Shown here piece after piece: positions 37,239-45,433 of a DNA stretch of 64,000 bases (the stretch's first letter is position 1; every line of letters begins with the position of its first letter). Where the stretch lies: contig OZ271831.1 in NCBI GenBank assembly GCA_965601455.1, positions 3,782,001-3,846,000 of the forward strand, read 5' to 3'. Source of the stretch: JANQEU01 sp965601455. Lineage in GTDB: Bacteria > Bacteroidota > Bacteroidia > Cytophagales > Cyclobacteriaceae. The position numbers and the translations under genes are program-made. The notes beneath the pieces were generated by a model. It saw only the letters and a list, made by a program, of their open reading frames with translations, did not search any database and had not been told where the DNA came from.

Positions 37239-37255
37239 AATAAACACTGTTTAGT
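37239..37255. promoter_or_regulatory. TetR operator in front of the tolC-adaptor-RND genes
   Basis: AATAAACACTGTTTAGT contains the perfect palindrome TAAAC-act-GTTTA at 37241-37253. It matches the site in front of the tetR gene at 14 of 17 positions. It lies between the tetR stop and the tolC start. Confidence 0.7.
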
Positions 37256-37272
37256 ATTAGATAAAAAAATTT

Positions 37273-37887
37273 TTATAGTTTATTCATGATTAACCCAAGT
37301 GATTCAACCGCTTCATTTACTAATTCATCTTGTCTCTCCTCGGGATACATATCCATTCTACCTCTTATCTGGAAGGAAGCGAGACCATGAACGGTAGACC
37401 AAATCATTAAGGAAAGCGCTTCGGCATCATGACCCTGGAAGTGACCGGCATCCATGCACTGCTGAACCGTACTGGTCAGAACATCATGACTTCTCTTTCC
37501 ACTTTCGAATGACTCCTCATCATTGTGATGTGATTCTAACGGGGTTTTACTAATGAACATTAAATCATAATATGCTTCATTTTCCAGCGCAAAACGCATG
37601 TAAACTCGACCGAGCTCTTTCATCCTTTCCAATGGATCTGCGATGGTCATCACTTTCGATAGGTACTGAAAAAACAAACCAAAGGCCCTTTCCATGATCA
37701 TATAGAATATCTCATTCTTATCCTTGAAATGTAGATAAATAGTCGCGGGGCTGTATTCAATTCTATCCGCTATCATCCGAATGCTCGTTTTCTCCACACC
37801 TACTTGAAGAAATAAATCCGTAGCAGCGGCCAGGATCTTTTCTTTTAGTACTTCTTTTTCCCTTTGTTTTCTCTCGCTTATACCCAT
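37273..37887 (-). CDS. TetR/AcrR-family repressor of the efflux operon
   Basis: A 204-residue repressor. The N-terminal helix-turn-helix is LQVGVEKTSIRMIADRIEYSPATIYLHFKDKNEIFYMI, a textbook TetR signature. The C-terminal ligand-binding domain is all-alpha. It is upstream of, and on the same strand as, the tolC-adaptor-RND genes. Matching palindromes lie before its own start (37909-37925, with an extra half-site at 37890-37899) and before tolC. Autoregulation and repression of the pump, released by a pump substrate, is the expected mechanism. Confidence 0.92.
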   Translation of the reverse strand: MGISERKQREKEVLKEKILAAATDLFLQVGVEKTSIRMIADRIEYSPATIYLHFKDKNEIFYMIMERAFGLFFQYLSKVMTIADPLERMKELGRVYMRFALENEAYYDLMFISKTPLESHHNDEESFESGKRSHDVLTSTVQQCMDAGHFQGHDAEALSLMIWSTVHGLASFQIRGRMDMYPEERQDELVNEAVESLGLIMNKL

Positions 37888-38219
37888 TTAATAAACACTA
37901 ATTGATTTACTAAACGCTGTTCAGTAAAATTGGTTCCATTGGACGATGATTTTTTTTCCTTCCCAAACTAACCTAAAAAATTGTTGATGTTAAATCCTTG
38001 AAAAAGCCTACCAAGATCCGCATCAGATGCCACTAGCAAAGCAGTTTTCCAAAACGTAAACAAATGTTATCGTTTACAAGGAAGTAGCCTGCGCAATTTT
38101 GCCATGAATTAATTACAAAGTTATGGCAATACCACCCTCTTCACTCTATTTCATTATGACGATAAGCACGAATGAGCATCATAATCAAATCGGTTTAGAA
38201 AACACTAATCCTCAATAAA
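37888..38219. other. 332-base intergenic region with TetR operators and a further inverted repeat
   Basis: Beyond the tetR operator at 37909-37925 and its half-site, the only structure I see is GTAAAC (38056-38061) with GTTTAC (38072-38077), 10 bases apart, which looks like a site for a dimeric regulator of the membrane protein at 38220. I see no open frame worth calling. Confidence 0.5.
37890..37925. promoter_or_regulatory. TetR operator and half-site in front of tetR
   Basis: ACTAAACGCTGTTCAGT (37909-37925) is palindromic with arms ACTAAAC/GTTCAGT (six of seven pairs). AATAAACACT at 37890-37899 repeats the left arm of the tolC-side operator exactly and lies just before the start codon at 37887. 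Confidence 0.65.
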
Positions 38220-38984
38220 ATGCAGCTTCTATTGGAATTAAAGGCGAAGAATGAGTTGCTGTTCTATTTCGGCATTTTCAACTTTCTTTTAACCGGAATA
38301 TTTATTGCATTGAGTCAATTCACTTCCATCGAGGTTGCAGGAACTAATGCATGGTATAAACCAATTAAGTTTGCGATATCCATTGGAACATATAGCTGGA
38401 CCATCGCCTGGCTAATGCGATACCTTCCGGGAGAATCCTTTAGTATGACCGTCAGTTGGATTATCATCATCATGCTCGGATTCGAGATCCTGTATATCGG
38501 GTTGCAGGCAGGGCGTGGGCAATTATCACACTATAATTTATCCACTCCTTTTTACAGTGGATTGTATGCGCTTATGGCCATGGCAGCCACAGTAGTTTCC
38601 TTTATCACTCTGATCCTTGCCGTTCGTTTCTTCCAAACTCCATTACCTGACCTACCGATTTACTACCTATGGTCAATTAGAATTGGTCTATTACTCTTCT
38701 TCATCTTTTCGATGGAAGGGTTTGTGATGGGATCTAACCTTTCGCATACCATTGGAGCTGATCACGGAGGCAAAGTGATCCCATTTCTAAACTGGAGTAG
38801 ACAATACGGAGATCCTCGTGTAGCCCATTTTTTTGGTATGCATGCACTCCAGGTCTTGCCATTAGCTTCCTACTATCTCTTGAAAAATACGAAACTGACT
38901 CTGGGTCTGGCCGTGATTTACACACTAATTGCTGTATACGTCTTGGTTCAGGCTCTTTATGGAAAACCATTTATTAAAGCATAA
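38220..38984 (+). CDS. conserved seven-helix membrane protein of unknown function
   Basis: A 254-residue inner-membrane protein with about seven hydrophobic helices and no signal peptide. Conserved-looking polar elements sit at helix ends: TNAWYKPIKFAISIGTYSW near residue 42, QAGRGQLSHYN near 100, and DPRVAHFFGMHALQVLPLASY near 200. The last has two histidines facing the same helix side, and could hold a metal or heme. I do not know a named function for this family. It is followed 18 bases later by an SRPBCC lipoprotein gene, so the two are likely in one operon. Confidence 0.6.
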   Translation: MQLLLELKAKNELLFYFGIFNFLLTGIFIALSQFTSIEVAGTNAWYKPIKFAISIGTYSWTIAWLMRYLPGESFSMTVSWIIIIMLGFEILYIGLQAGRGQLSHYNLSTPFYSGLYALMAMAATVVSFITLILAVRFFQTPLPDLPIYYLWSIRIGLLLFFIFSMEGFVMGSNLSHTIGADHGGKVIPFLNWSRQYGDPRVAHFFGMHALQVLPLASYYLLKNTKLTLGLAVIYTLIAVYVLVQALYGKPFIKA

Positions 38985-39002
38985 TCCACAACAACGAAAA
39001 AC

Positions 39003-39530
39003 ATGAAATACAAATACACAAAGGTCACCATCAATGCGCTACAGCTAATCATACCTGCATTGCTATTAACGAGTTGCTACTCGGTGAAAAAATCAGTCGA
39101 ATCCAGCTATCCATTATCGAAAGAAATAAACTGGCCATCAGAGTACAGACCAGAAGAATCTAAATTCTTCGTCCACAATGAAATCGATATAGATGCAGAT
39201 CCCGAGACCGTTTGGAATGTACTGATCAATGCCGGAGAATGGGAGGATTATTACGAGGGTGCCACAAATCTTGTTTTGTTAGACAATATTGATGGTCAAC
39301 TAAATGAAAACTCAGTTTTCACCTGGAATACTATGGGATTGGACTTCACTTCCACCGTAAAAGAGTTCGAACCACCTTATCGATTGGCCTGGGAATCCAA
39401 TAAGAACATCATTGATGGTTGGCATGCCTGGTTAATTATCCCAACTGATTCAGGTTCCAAGCTAATTACCAGTGAAGCTCAGCATGGATTTATGACTTTG
39501 CCACAAAAAATGTTTGTTCCCAAGAAGTGA
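39003..39530 (+). CDS. SRPBCC-family lipoprotein, apparently truncated by an in-frame TGA
   Basis: A 175-residue SRPBCC (START-like) domain with a lipoprotein signal (LLLTSC, cysteine 24). The domain core is present: NEIDIDADPETVWNVLINAGEWEDYY, FTWNTMGLDFTSTVKEFEPPYRLAWES and SEAQHGFMTLPQK. The frame stops with TGA at 39528-39530 after FVPKK, yet the same frame then reads KGLHDIWLAEIKRKSESQ to a TGA at 39585-39587. That continuation is the C-terminal helix these proteins normally have, ending in L-H-x-x-W-L-x-x-I-K. So the stop looks like a nonsense mutation or a read-through site. The preceding gene is the seven-helix membrane protein. Confidence 0.75.
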   Translation: MKYKYTKVTINALQLIIPALLLTSCYSVKKSVESSYPLSKEINWPSEYRPEESKFFVHNEIDIDADPETVWNVLINAGEWEDYYEGATNLVLLDNIDGQLNENSVFTWNTMGLDFTSTVKEFEPPYRLAWESNKNIIDGWHAWLIIPTDSGSKLITSEAQHGFMTLPQKMFVPKK

Positions 39531-39665
39531 AAGGGTCTTCATGATATTTGGCTAGCGGAAATCAAACGTAAATCGGAAAGCCAATGAAATTAAGAAGAAC
39601 AATAAATTGTTACTACCTGGAATGACTGTTATTAAGCATCAACGTCCAAGTAATATAAACTGAAC

Positions 39666-40568
39666 ATGAACCTATTTCCTGAATTACCATTAGAAAAATG
39701 GGAAGAGTCAAAGATCACCTTACATCTATGGCTTCAAATTGTTGGCAAAATCAAACTAGACCTGATGCCCAAAAGAAATCATTGGTGGAATATTACGTTA
39801 CGGTTGAATCCGAAAGGACTTTCGACCGGTCCGATTCCAGCTCCTGATCAACATGGTTCATTCCAAATTGATTTCAACTTCAAGGATCATAGACTTGATA
39901 TCCATACCAGCTGGGGTGATGATCTATCTTTCACTTTGTCGGAGGGTTTAAGTGTAGCTCAGTTTCATCAAAAACTATTCGCCCAATTGGCAAGTTTAAA
40001 TATTCATCCTACAATTCAGCCAATACCCTATGATCATCCATGCGACGAGCCTTTCCATGAATGTGAAACACACAACAGCTATGACCCAGTTTATGTGGAG
40101 CGATTTTGGCAAATTCTTATTCAGGTCGATAGTGTTTTCAAGGAATTTGCCGGAGGATTCCTTGGTAAGGTTAGTCCATCACAATTGTACTGGCACCACA
40201 TGGATCTGGCGGTCACCAGGTTTTCCGGACGAAGGGGTCCAGCGTTGCCTGAAGAATCCACAAAGGCCGATAAAGAAGCTTACTCTCATGAAGTAATCAG
40301 CGCAGGATTTTGGGCTGGGGATGAACAAGTTCGTGGCCCGGCCTTTTATTGCTACACGTATCCATCACCTGATCATCTTGATAATGAACCGCTACTCCCA
40401 AAGAGTGCCCAATGGGTCGACAGCAATGTTAGTCCAATGGCATTATTGATGTACGACGATCTCATTAAAGAAGACAATCCAAAGAAAGCACTTATGGACT
40501 TTCTCCAATCTTCCTATGATGCAGGTGCTCGATTAGCCAATTGGTCAGGGGATCTACTCTTGAAATAG
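39666..40568 (+). CDS. DUF5996-family protein
   Basis: A 300-residue soluble protein. The start LPLEKWEESKITLHLWLQIVGKIKL, the HWWNITLRLNPKGLSTGPI strand and the PSQLYWHHMDLAVTRFSGRR segment are the landmarks of DUF5996, a family of unknown function widespread in actinobacteria, proteobacteria and Bacteroidota. Several tryptophans and histidines in W-H-H and HVS-like positions suggest a ligand pocket. It converges with a serine hydrolase gene, the two stops being only 5 bases apart with no terminator between. Confidence 0.85.
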   Translation: MNLFPELPLEKWEESKITLHLWLQIVGKIKLDLMPKRNHWWNITLRLNPKGLSTGPIPAPDQHGSFQIDFNFKDHRLDIHTSWGDDLSFTLSEGLSVAQFHQKLFAQLASLNIHPTIQPIPYDHPCDEPFHECETHNSYDPVYVERFWQILIQVDSVFKEFAGGFLGKVSPSQLYWHHMDLAVTRFSGRRGPALPEESTKADKEAYSHEVISAGFWAGDEQVRGPAFYCYTYPSPDHLDNEPLLPKSAQWVDSNVSPMALLMYDDLIKEDNPKKALMDFLQSSYDAGARLANWSGDLLLK

Positions 40569-40573
40569 GATGT

Positions 40574-41662
40574 CTACCTTACGAGATTACTGCTGAGAAC
40601 GATTTTTCGTATTTCGTTTTCAAAATGATAGATTATGTCCGCGTTCTTGGGAAAGCCATCCATGTGGTAGATATTCTCCCAAACAATAACGTCAACATTC
40701 TTCTCTGGAACGAAGAACTTGATGGATACGAAGCCAAAACCTCGTCCTCCATGCCCCAGATGTTTCACCGGATGCCGATCGTGTATTCTCAGGCCGTATC
40801 CATAACCCAGGGTATCGTAGTCAAAAGCCGCATGCGGTCCTTCATTTGTTGAAGTGGTCATCAACAGGTAATTGTCAGGATTCAGAATTTTGCCACCGTG
40901 TAATGCTTTGTCCCAAGTATTCAAATCAGTAGCAGTGGATACCATCCCCCCTGCCGGAAGAAAATCCCTCCAGGTATCATTCGTATGTCCAAATCGACTA
41001 AAATCCACTTTGTTCAATTCGCCTTCTAACAGCGAGTGGCCATCTACCAAACCTTCATTGTTTCCTTCAACTTCATAGCAGTAACTGCTGACCATTCCGA
41101 GTTCTTCAAATAGGTTATTTGCGTTCTCGGCAAAAGAGACTCCAGATACTTCGTGGATTATTCTTCCCATGATACCATACCCAGGATTACTGTAATGATA
41201 TCCCTCCCCCGGCTTAAACAATAGTGGTTCGTTCAAACCCACTATACCCGAAGACATATTCAGAAGTTGGTGAATGGTGACGGAATCGGCCCACGTCTGA
41301 TCAAACCCCGGCAGGTACTCATTTATCGTGTAATCGAGGTCTAGATTTCCTCTTTCAACTTGTCTTAATGCCAATACAGCGGTAACCTGCTTACTGTTAG
41401 ACATTATTCTAAATCGATCCTCAATCGATATAGGTTTCTTTTCTATAAAATCTGAATAACCGAATTCTTTCTGATATAGAATTTCTTCGTCTTTTGATAT
41501 GAGAATGACCCCATTAAAAATACGAGGTTCGGTGGTCTTAATCAGACTATCGATTTTCGCTGAATAGTCATCCGACAATTGGCTTGTCTTCTCTTCCTTT
41601 TCACTTCGACATCCCCAGAAGACAAGTGAAAATAAAAGTATGGGCAGAGTAAATTTCGTAAT
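40574..41662 (-). CDS. beta-lactamase-fold serine hydrolase, lipoprotein with no canonical start codon
   Basis: The catalytic region is intact: SNSK as the SxxK motif, YSN in YHYSNPGYG, and HGGRG as the third motif. A TTG at 41578 is the first ordinary start and would give 334 residues without an export signal. Reading upstream in frame, codons 41662-41580 encode a lipoprotein signal containing ILLFSLVFWGC and a Lys/Glu-rich linker. No ATG, GTG or TTG opens that stretch; the best candidate is ATT at 41660-41662, before ThrLysPheThr. Either a rare ATT start is used, or the start codon has been lost by mutation. Coordinates here include the signal. Confidence 0.7.
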   Translation of the reverse strand: MTKFTLPILLFSLVFWGCRSEKEEKTSQLSDDYSAKIDSLIKTTEPRIFNGVILISKDEEILYQKEFGYSDFIEKKPISIEDRFRIMSNSKQVTAVLALRQVERGNLDLDYTINEYLPGFDQTWADSVTIHQLLNMSSGIVGLNEPLLFKPGEGYHYSNPGYGIMGRIIHEVSGVSFAENANNLFEELGMVSSYCYEVEGNNEGLVDGHSLLEGELNKVDFSRFGHTNDTWRDFLPAGGMVSTATDLNTWDKALHGGKILNPDNYLLMTTSTNEGPHAAFDYDTLGYGYGLRIHDRHPVKHLGHGGRGFGFVSIKFFVPEKNVDVIVWENIYHMDGFPKNADIIYHFENEIRKIVLSSNLVR

Positions 41663-41817
41663 TGGCTTAGCTTTTTGAGTTGAGAATTTTTGACATTCAC
41701 TTCGAGATCGCTCCCTGGTAATTGCAACGTTATGAAAGTCCGATCATCAACATCTTGATGACTGATTTAGCTGATATAACGGAGAAAGAGTATTAGGGTT
41801 ATACCGCTGTGCATGGA

Positions 41818-42144
41818 CTAATCGAGTTTTACCAAATGGGTCATCCTTATCAGGTGAAAAATGTGTGAAACAATAAGACAGCCTACGATAACAATGATTG
41901 ATAGTGGACCAATCTTCGGGAGGTCTAATGAGTAACCAAAAATGGTAAACCCAATACCAAACCGGCTAATCAAATAAGCACCCACACCAAAAAAGGCAAT
42001 TACTGAAAAGATTAGTAAGTTCAGCCTCAACTGAATCTGTTTGATCTGCTTTTTTCTAAGGCTTTCCATCAGTTGATCCATGAAATCATCTGAGGTATTG
42101 ACCAAACTCTCTTTGAGTAGCTCTTTTAGCTTGTCTTCATTCAT
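41818..42144 (-). CDS. small membrane protein coupled to the ECF sigma factor, putative anti-sigma factor
   Basis: A 108-residue protein with an amphipathic N-terminal part (about 1-40, NEDKLKELLKESLVNTSDDF) and two transmembrane helices (about 42-60 and 80-100). The cytoplasmic N-terminus plus helices is the layout of a small anti-sigma factor, though no zinc-binding HxxxCxxC motif is present. It overlaps the sigma-factor gene by 4 bases (ATGA at 42141-42144), the usual coupling of sigma/anti-sigma pairs. The functional assignment rests on this context. Confidence 0.6.
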   Translation of the reverse strand: MNEDKLKELLKESLVNTSDDFMDQLMESLRKKQIKQIQLRLNLLIFSVIAFFGVGAYLISRFGIGFTIFGYSLDLPKIGPLSIIVIVGCLIVSHIFHLIRMTHLVKLD

Positions 42145-42698
42145 AAGTCTTCAATTTCTTTCCCAAATTGTTCTTGTAAAATATGGGCCAGGTTCTTTCT
42201 AGCCCTATGTAGCGTTACTTTCACCTTGGATAGACTAAAGGAAGTAACTTTCGACACTTCCTCCATTTTTAATTCTGAGAGGTAGAATAGCCGCAATACC
42301 AAAGCCTCATGCGGCTTCATAACTGCTAGTGCACTTTGTATGATTGTTCTTTTGTCAGTCAATTCCGATTGTTTTGAGAGGTCATAATCCACCAAATCAA
42401 TATTTTCGATATCAACATCACGCCTCTTTCTTTTGCGCAACTCATTGTAGCAATGATTCACCACTATCCGGTACAACCATGTATAAAAAGGCGACTGGTA
42501 TTTAAAGGCCCGAATTTTTTCAAACACACGGATAAATGCCTCCTGCAGAACATCTTCGGCTAGTGCGTGATCCTTTAGTAGGCTTACCGCTAATGTCATC
42601 GCCTGATCTTTGTACTTATCAATCAATAATCTGAAAGCATCCTGATCCTCTTTCTTGACCCGTTCAATTAATAACCTATCGTGTTCTTCGTTTGTCAA
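42141..42698 (-). CDS. ECF RNA polymerase sigma factor
   Basis: A 185-residue sigma-70-family factor of the extracytoplasmic-function type. Region 2 shows YKDQAMTLAVSLLKDHALAEDVLQEAFIRVF with the core-binding and -10-recognition helices, followed by YTWLYRIVVNHCYNELRKRKR. Region 4 holds LVLRLFYLSELKMEEVSKVT and a recognition helix in SKVKVTLHRARKNL. It is the first gene of the sigma/anti-sigma pair. The serine hydrolase and the small membrane protein upstream on the same strand (42825-44239) may belong to the same regulon or transcript, with a 126-base gap. Confidence 0.92.
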   Translation of the reverse strand: MTNEEHDRLLIERVKKEDQDAFRLLIDKYKDQAMTLAVSLLKDHALAEDVLQEAFIRVFEKIRAFKYQSPFYTWLYRIVVNHCYNELRKRKRRDVDIENIDLVDYDLSKQSELTDKRTIIQSALAVMKPHEALVLRLFYLSELKMEEVSKVTSFSLSKVKVTLHRARKNLAHILQEQFGKEIEDL

Positions 42699-42824
42699 GG
42701 AAAATCTTATTGTAAAATGATCGTATTGGATTGCACTTTGAGGTAATATCTAGGTACGTAAGAAGGAGCTTCCCAAGGTCCTGGCTTAGAAGACACCTTC
42801 AAAATCTTATGGTATTTAGCCTTT

Positions 42825-43145
42825 CTACTGCTTTGATTTAGAGGCTATCATCAATCCAACAGCACCAGATATGAGCACCACTCCCCAACCCAGCAGGTCA
42901 AGTGTATTTTCCTCAAAATCCAATAGGGATAAACCACCGGTTATCAGTAATCCAACGCCAAGACCCACAACTACATAAGCGACATCCTTTTTTGTAATTC
43001 CTTGCCCGGACTTCTCCCTGGAAATTCCTTTTTCAACAAGCATTTTCCTGATGAGGTAAGTATATCTGGCAATGAAGTAAGTAATAACTACAAAGCCAGT
43101 TACGATGATTAGTCCTCCAAGTATTTCATTTATTGACTGTTCCAT
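42825..43145 (-). CDS. small membrane protein of unknown function
   Basis: A 106-residue protein with three predicted helices (about 8-28, 54-74 and 82-100) and a basic, charged loop with EKGISREKSGQGITKKD between the first two. I do not recognise a family. It starts 11 bases after the serine hydrolase gene on the same strand, so it is almost certainly co-transcribed with it, and is followed by the sigma-factor gene after 126 bases. Confidence 0.65.
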   Translation of the reverse strand: MEQSINEILGGLIIVTGFVVITYFIARYTYLIRKMLVEKGISREKSGQGITKKDVAYVVVGLGVGLLITGGLSLLDFEENTLDLLGWGVVLISGAVGLMIASKSKQ

Positions 43146-43156
43146 AATCGTCGAAT

Positions 43157-44239
43157 TTAAATTTGCTCTCCTAATATTTGACTTAATCCCTGAATTAAGG
43201 GTAGCATATCTCCTGAGTTCGTGAAAAAGACAATGCCATATTCACGTTCAGGTAGAAACATGGTATAAGCCTGAAAATCGTGGTTATTTCCGGTATGTAG
43301 ATGCATGAGTCCATTCGCTGACTCTTTCTGGGCGAACCCTAGACCCCAACCGGTTTGACCAGTCTCCTGAAATAACTTACTACTCGAATCAAAGCGATTA
43401 TGAGTATCCAGCATTTCGTCAAATGCTGTGTTCGACAGACCCTGTCTTTTCAACATCGCCTGAATGAAAAGCGCATATTCTCCAGCTTCAGAGTGGACAC
43501 TGGAAAAAGAATTGAATGTTTTTCCACTCCATCCCCCTAGTCCATTATCAGTTGGCTTACCGTCTTTATGTCCGTATACTTTGTTTGCCTCTAAATATTC
43601 ATTCCAAAGGAAGGAAGTGTGATCCATTCCCAGTGGTTTTGCAACGTTTTCCTCAAAAATTGCATTGAACTTGTCTCTCCACTGAACTCCATTTTCAATC
43701 CCAATAATTGCAGTCAGGTACTGATAGGCCTCACCCGAGTATGAGAAGCCATCCCCTGGTTCATGAGACAGGCTAATTACTTGACCATTTGCATGGTTGG
43801 GGAAACCTGTACTATGTGACAATACCATTCTGGGAGTGATGGTCTTATACCATTCCCGGGATGCACTATCAATGGCCGGGTGAGGAAAATACTCATGAAG
43901 CGTTTTGTCCAAATCCAGTAGCCCATCGTCGACCATCTTCATCGCGAAATAGGCAAATATGGGTTTAGAAAGAGAGGCTCCTTCGAAAATACTCTGTTTG
44001 TTAACAGGATCATTGGTTTCAAGGTTTTGAACACCAAACACTTTGTGGTAGGCGATTTCATTATCGTTAATAATGGCAATTGATAGCCCTGGCACTCCTA
44101 TGGAATCCATTAGGTATTCGATTCGTTTGTCTAGTTTTTTGACCTTAACTGTCGATCCATCTACTGATTTAATTGTCTTCTGAGCGGTCGCAGAATATGT
44201 TAGGAATAGTAGTAGTATAACTCTCGTATACAATTTCAT
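43157..44239 (-). CDS. beta-lactamase-fold serine hydrolase, exported
   Basis: A 360-residue hydrolase counted from the ATG at 44239, where a cleavable signal begins (MKLYTRVILLLFLTYSATAQ); a start at 44284 would add 15 charged residues before it. The SxxK motif is SLSK (89-92), the second motif is YSG in SYSGEAYQYL instead of the more usual YxN, and the third is HTGNN. This variant of the second motif is known in D-aminopeptidase/esterase-like members. It is followed 11 bases later by a small membrane protein. It is less similar to the other four hydrolases in the window than paralogues A and B are to each other. Confidence 0.88.
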   Translation of the reverse strand: MKLYTRVILLLFLTYSATAQKTIKSVDGSTVKVKKLDKRIEYLMDSIGVPGLSIAIINDNEIAYHKVFGVQNLETNDPVNKQSIFEGASLSKPIFAYFAMKMVDDGLLDLDKTLHEYFPHPAIDSASREWYKTITPRMVLSHSTGFPNHANGQVISLSHEPGDGFSYSGEAYQYLTAIIGIENGVQWRDKFNAIFEENVAKPLGMDHTSFLWNEYLEANKVYGHKDGKPTDNGLGGWSGKTFNSFSSVHSEAGEYALFIQAMLKRQGLSNTAFDEMLDTHNRFDSSSKLFQETGQTGWGLGFAQKESANGLMHLHTGNNHDFQAYTMFLPEREYGIVFFTNSGDMLPLIQGLSQILGEQI

Positions 44240-44524
44240 GATCTTTCGATTTTTAAATTCAACATCCTTCTTTCGTGAATTCACGGAGCTTGGACACCGA
44301 AGCGAATGAAAAGGTTACAGCTTCAGACAGAATTTTTAGAAAAACACAATTGGACTTAAGAGATTGATTATTGATTGAGCACGGGATCTGATTTCCATTG
44401 GATTGAAGGCCAAGTAGCGTATTCAATTACGTAGAATGCCCCGGAGATATTTTCGAAAGTATTGCTTGATTTGACAATCGACTATAATTGAAATACGTAT
44501 ATCGACAGAGAAATAGTGACTGTA

Positions 44525-45376
44525 ATGCTAGAAACCTACGTAAGAAAAGTTCTCACACTCTGCTGGCCCCTTTTATCCGCACTCTTTTTCATCTCATGTG
44601 TTGGCGAAAAGGAGGATATACCTTTCATTGACACGCTTCAGTTACCAAGGGAAATTTTTATATTGAATGCTGGAATCGGATATTCTAACGGTGAGGAAAT
44701 AGTAATAGGTGATTCCACCGTAATTACAGTGAACTATCGTGACGAAAAAATACGTTCAGTCACGTTAGAAAGACGAGGAATTGACTCGGACGATTTTGGT
44801 GCTTTTAGTCGCTCGTACGTGTTAAACATCGATACTGAGTACAATAATCGGGAACTTTATAAAATGAATCTTTCTGCATTTGATGGTGAACAGAAAGTTC
44901 GAATTAGCTACGAAGGAGGTAAACCCTCAATAGTACAAACGTCTATCCAAGGCATCTCCCAGGAATTCATCATTGAAAAAAGATACTTCTACGATTCCGA
45001 AGAAAATCTGACTTCCATAGAGGAATGGAGGAATGATTTCAATGCCGATCTCAGTTTGGACCTTTGGGAGAGTACTATCCTTACATACCAGGATGGCAAT
45101 GTAACTGGTATATCCAGGTTTGATGGAAGAAACGGTCAATTGGTGCAGGAAAGCGTACTTACATATGACTCAACAAGCAATCCACTTAAAGGTAGACTCG
45201 GTCTTTTATTGCCCCCCTTTAATGATTATATCCCCTTGGAGTTTTTCTTAAGTTCTCACCTCGTCAAGAATTCTGACTTGAATTGTGCGGATCTCGGTTA
45301 TGAACAAGCTGAAAATGAACTTCAGATATACAGAGATGACTGTTACCGCAAGGAGCAATTTATTTTTAGATTTTGA
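44525..45376 (+). CDS. lipoprotein of unknown function
   Basis: A 283-residue protein from the ATG at 44525 (a GTG three codons earlier is also possible). A basic N-terminus and helix lead to the lipobox LFFISC. The rest is beta-rich and contains DUF-like YD/RHS-style rhythm, with alternating IRSVTLERRGIDS, YFYDSEENLTSIEEW and ILTYQDGNVTGISRF. These repeat an approximate Y-D-x-x-G-N-(V/L)-x-x-(I/F) pattern, as in surface lipoproteins with YD-like beta-turn repeats. No enzyme motif is seen. It is monocistronic, converging with the next serine hydrolase. Confidence 0.6.
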   Translation: MLETYVRKVLTLCWPLLSALFFISCVGEKEDIPFIDTLQLPREIFILNAGIGYSNGEEIVIGDSTVITVNYRDEKIRSVTLERRGIDSDDFGAFSRSYVLNIDTEYNNRELYKMNLSAFDGEQKVRISYEGGKPSIVQTSIQGISQEFIIEKRYFYDSEENLTSIEEWRNDFNADLSLDLWESTILTYQDGNVTGISRFDGRNGQLVQESVLTYDSTSNPLKGRLGLLLPPFNDYIPLEFFLSSHLVKNSDLNCADLGYEQAENELQIYRDDCYRKEQFIFRF

Positions 45377-45433
45377 TAATTGAATGTGACTGAAAAAGAC
45401 AGTGTGTGAGGTTTTCATGGGATAAAAGCATCA

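Noticed and set aside
39528..39530. The in-frame TGA as a selenocysteine codon
   Set aside because: The position is in a lysine-rich turn before the last helix, not in a redox site, and I see no selenocysteine-insertion hairpin or selenium genes in the window.
41542..41727. A 61-codon frame overlapping the start region of the serine hydrolase
   Set aside because: It is in a different frame from the lipoprotein signal and has no features; the signal-bearing frame explains the region better.
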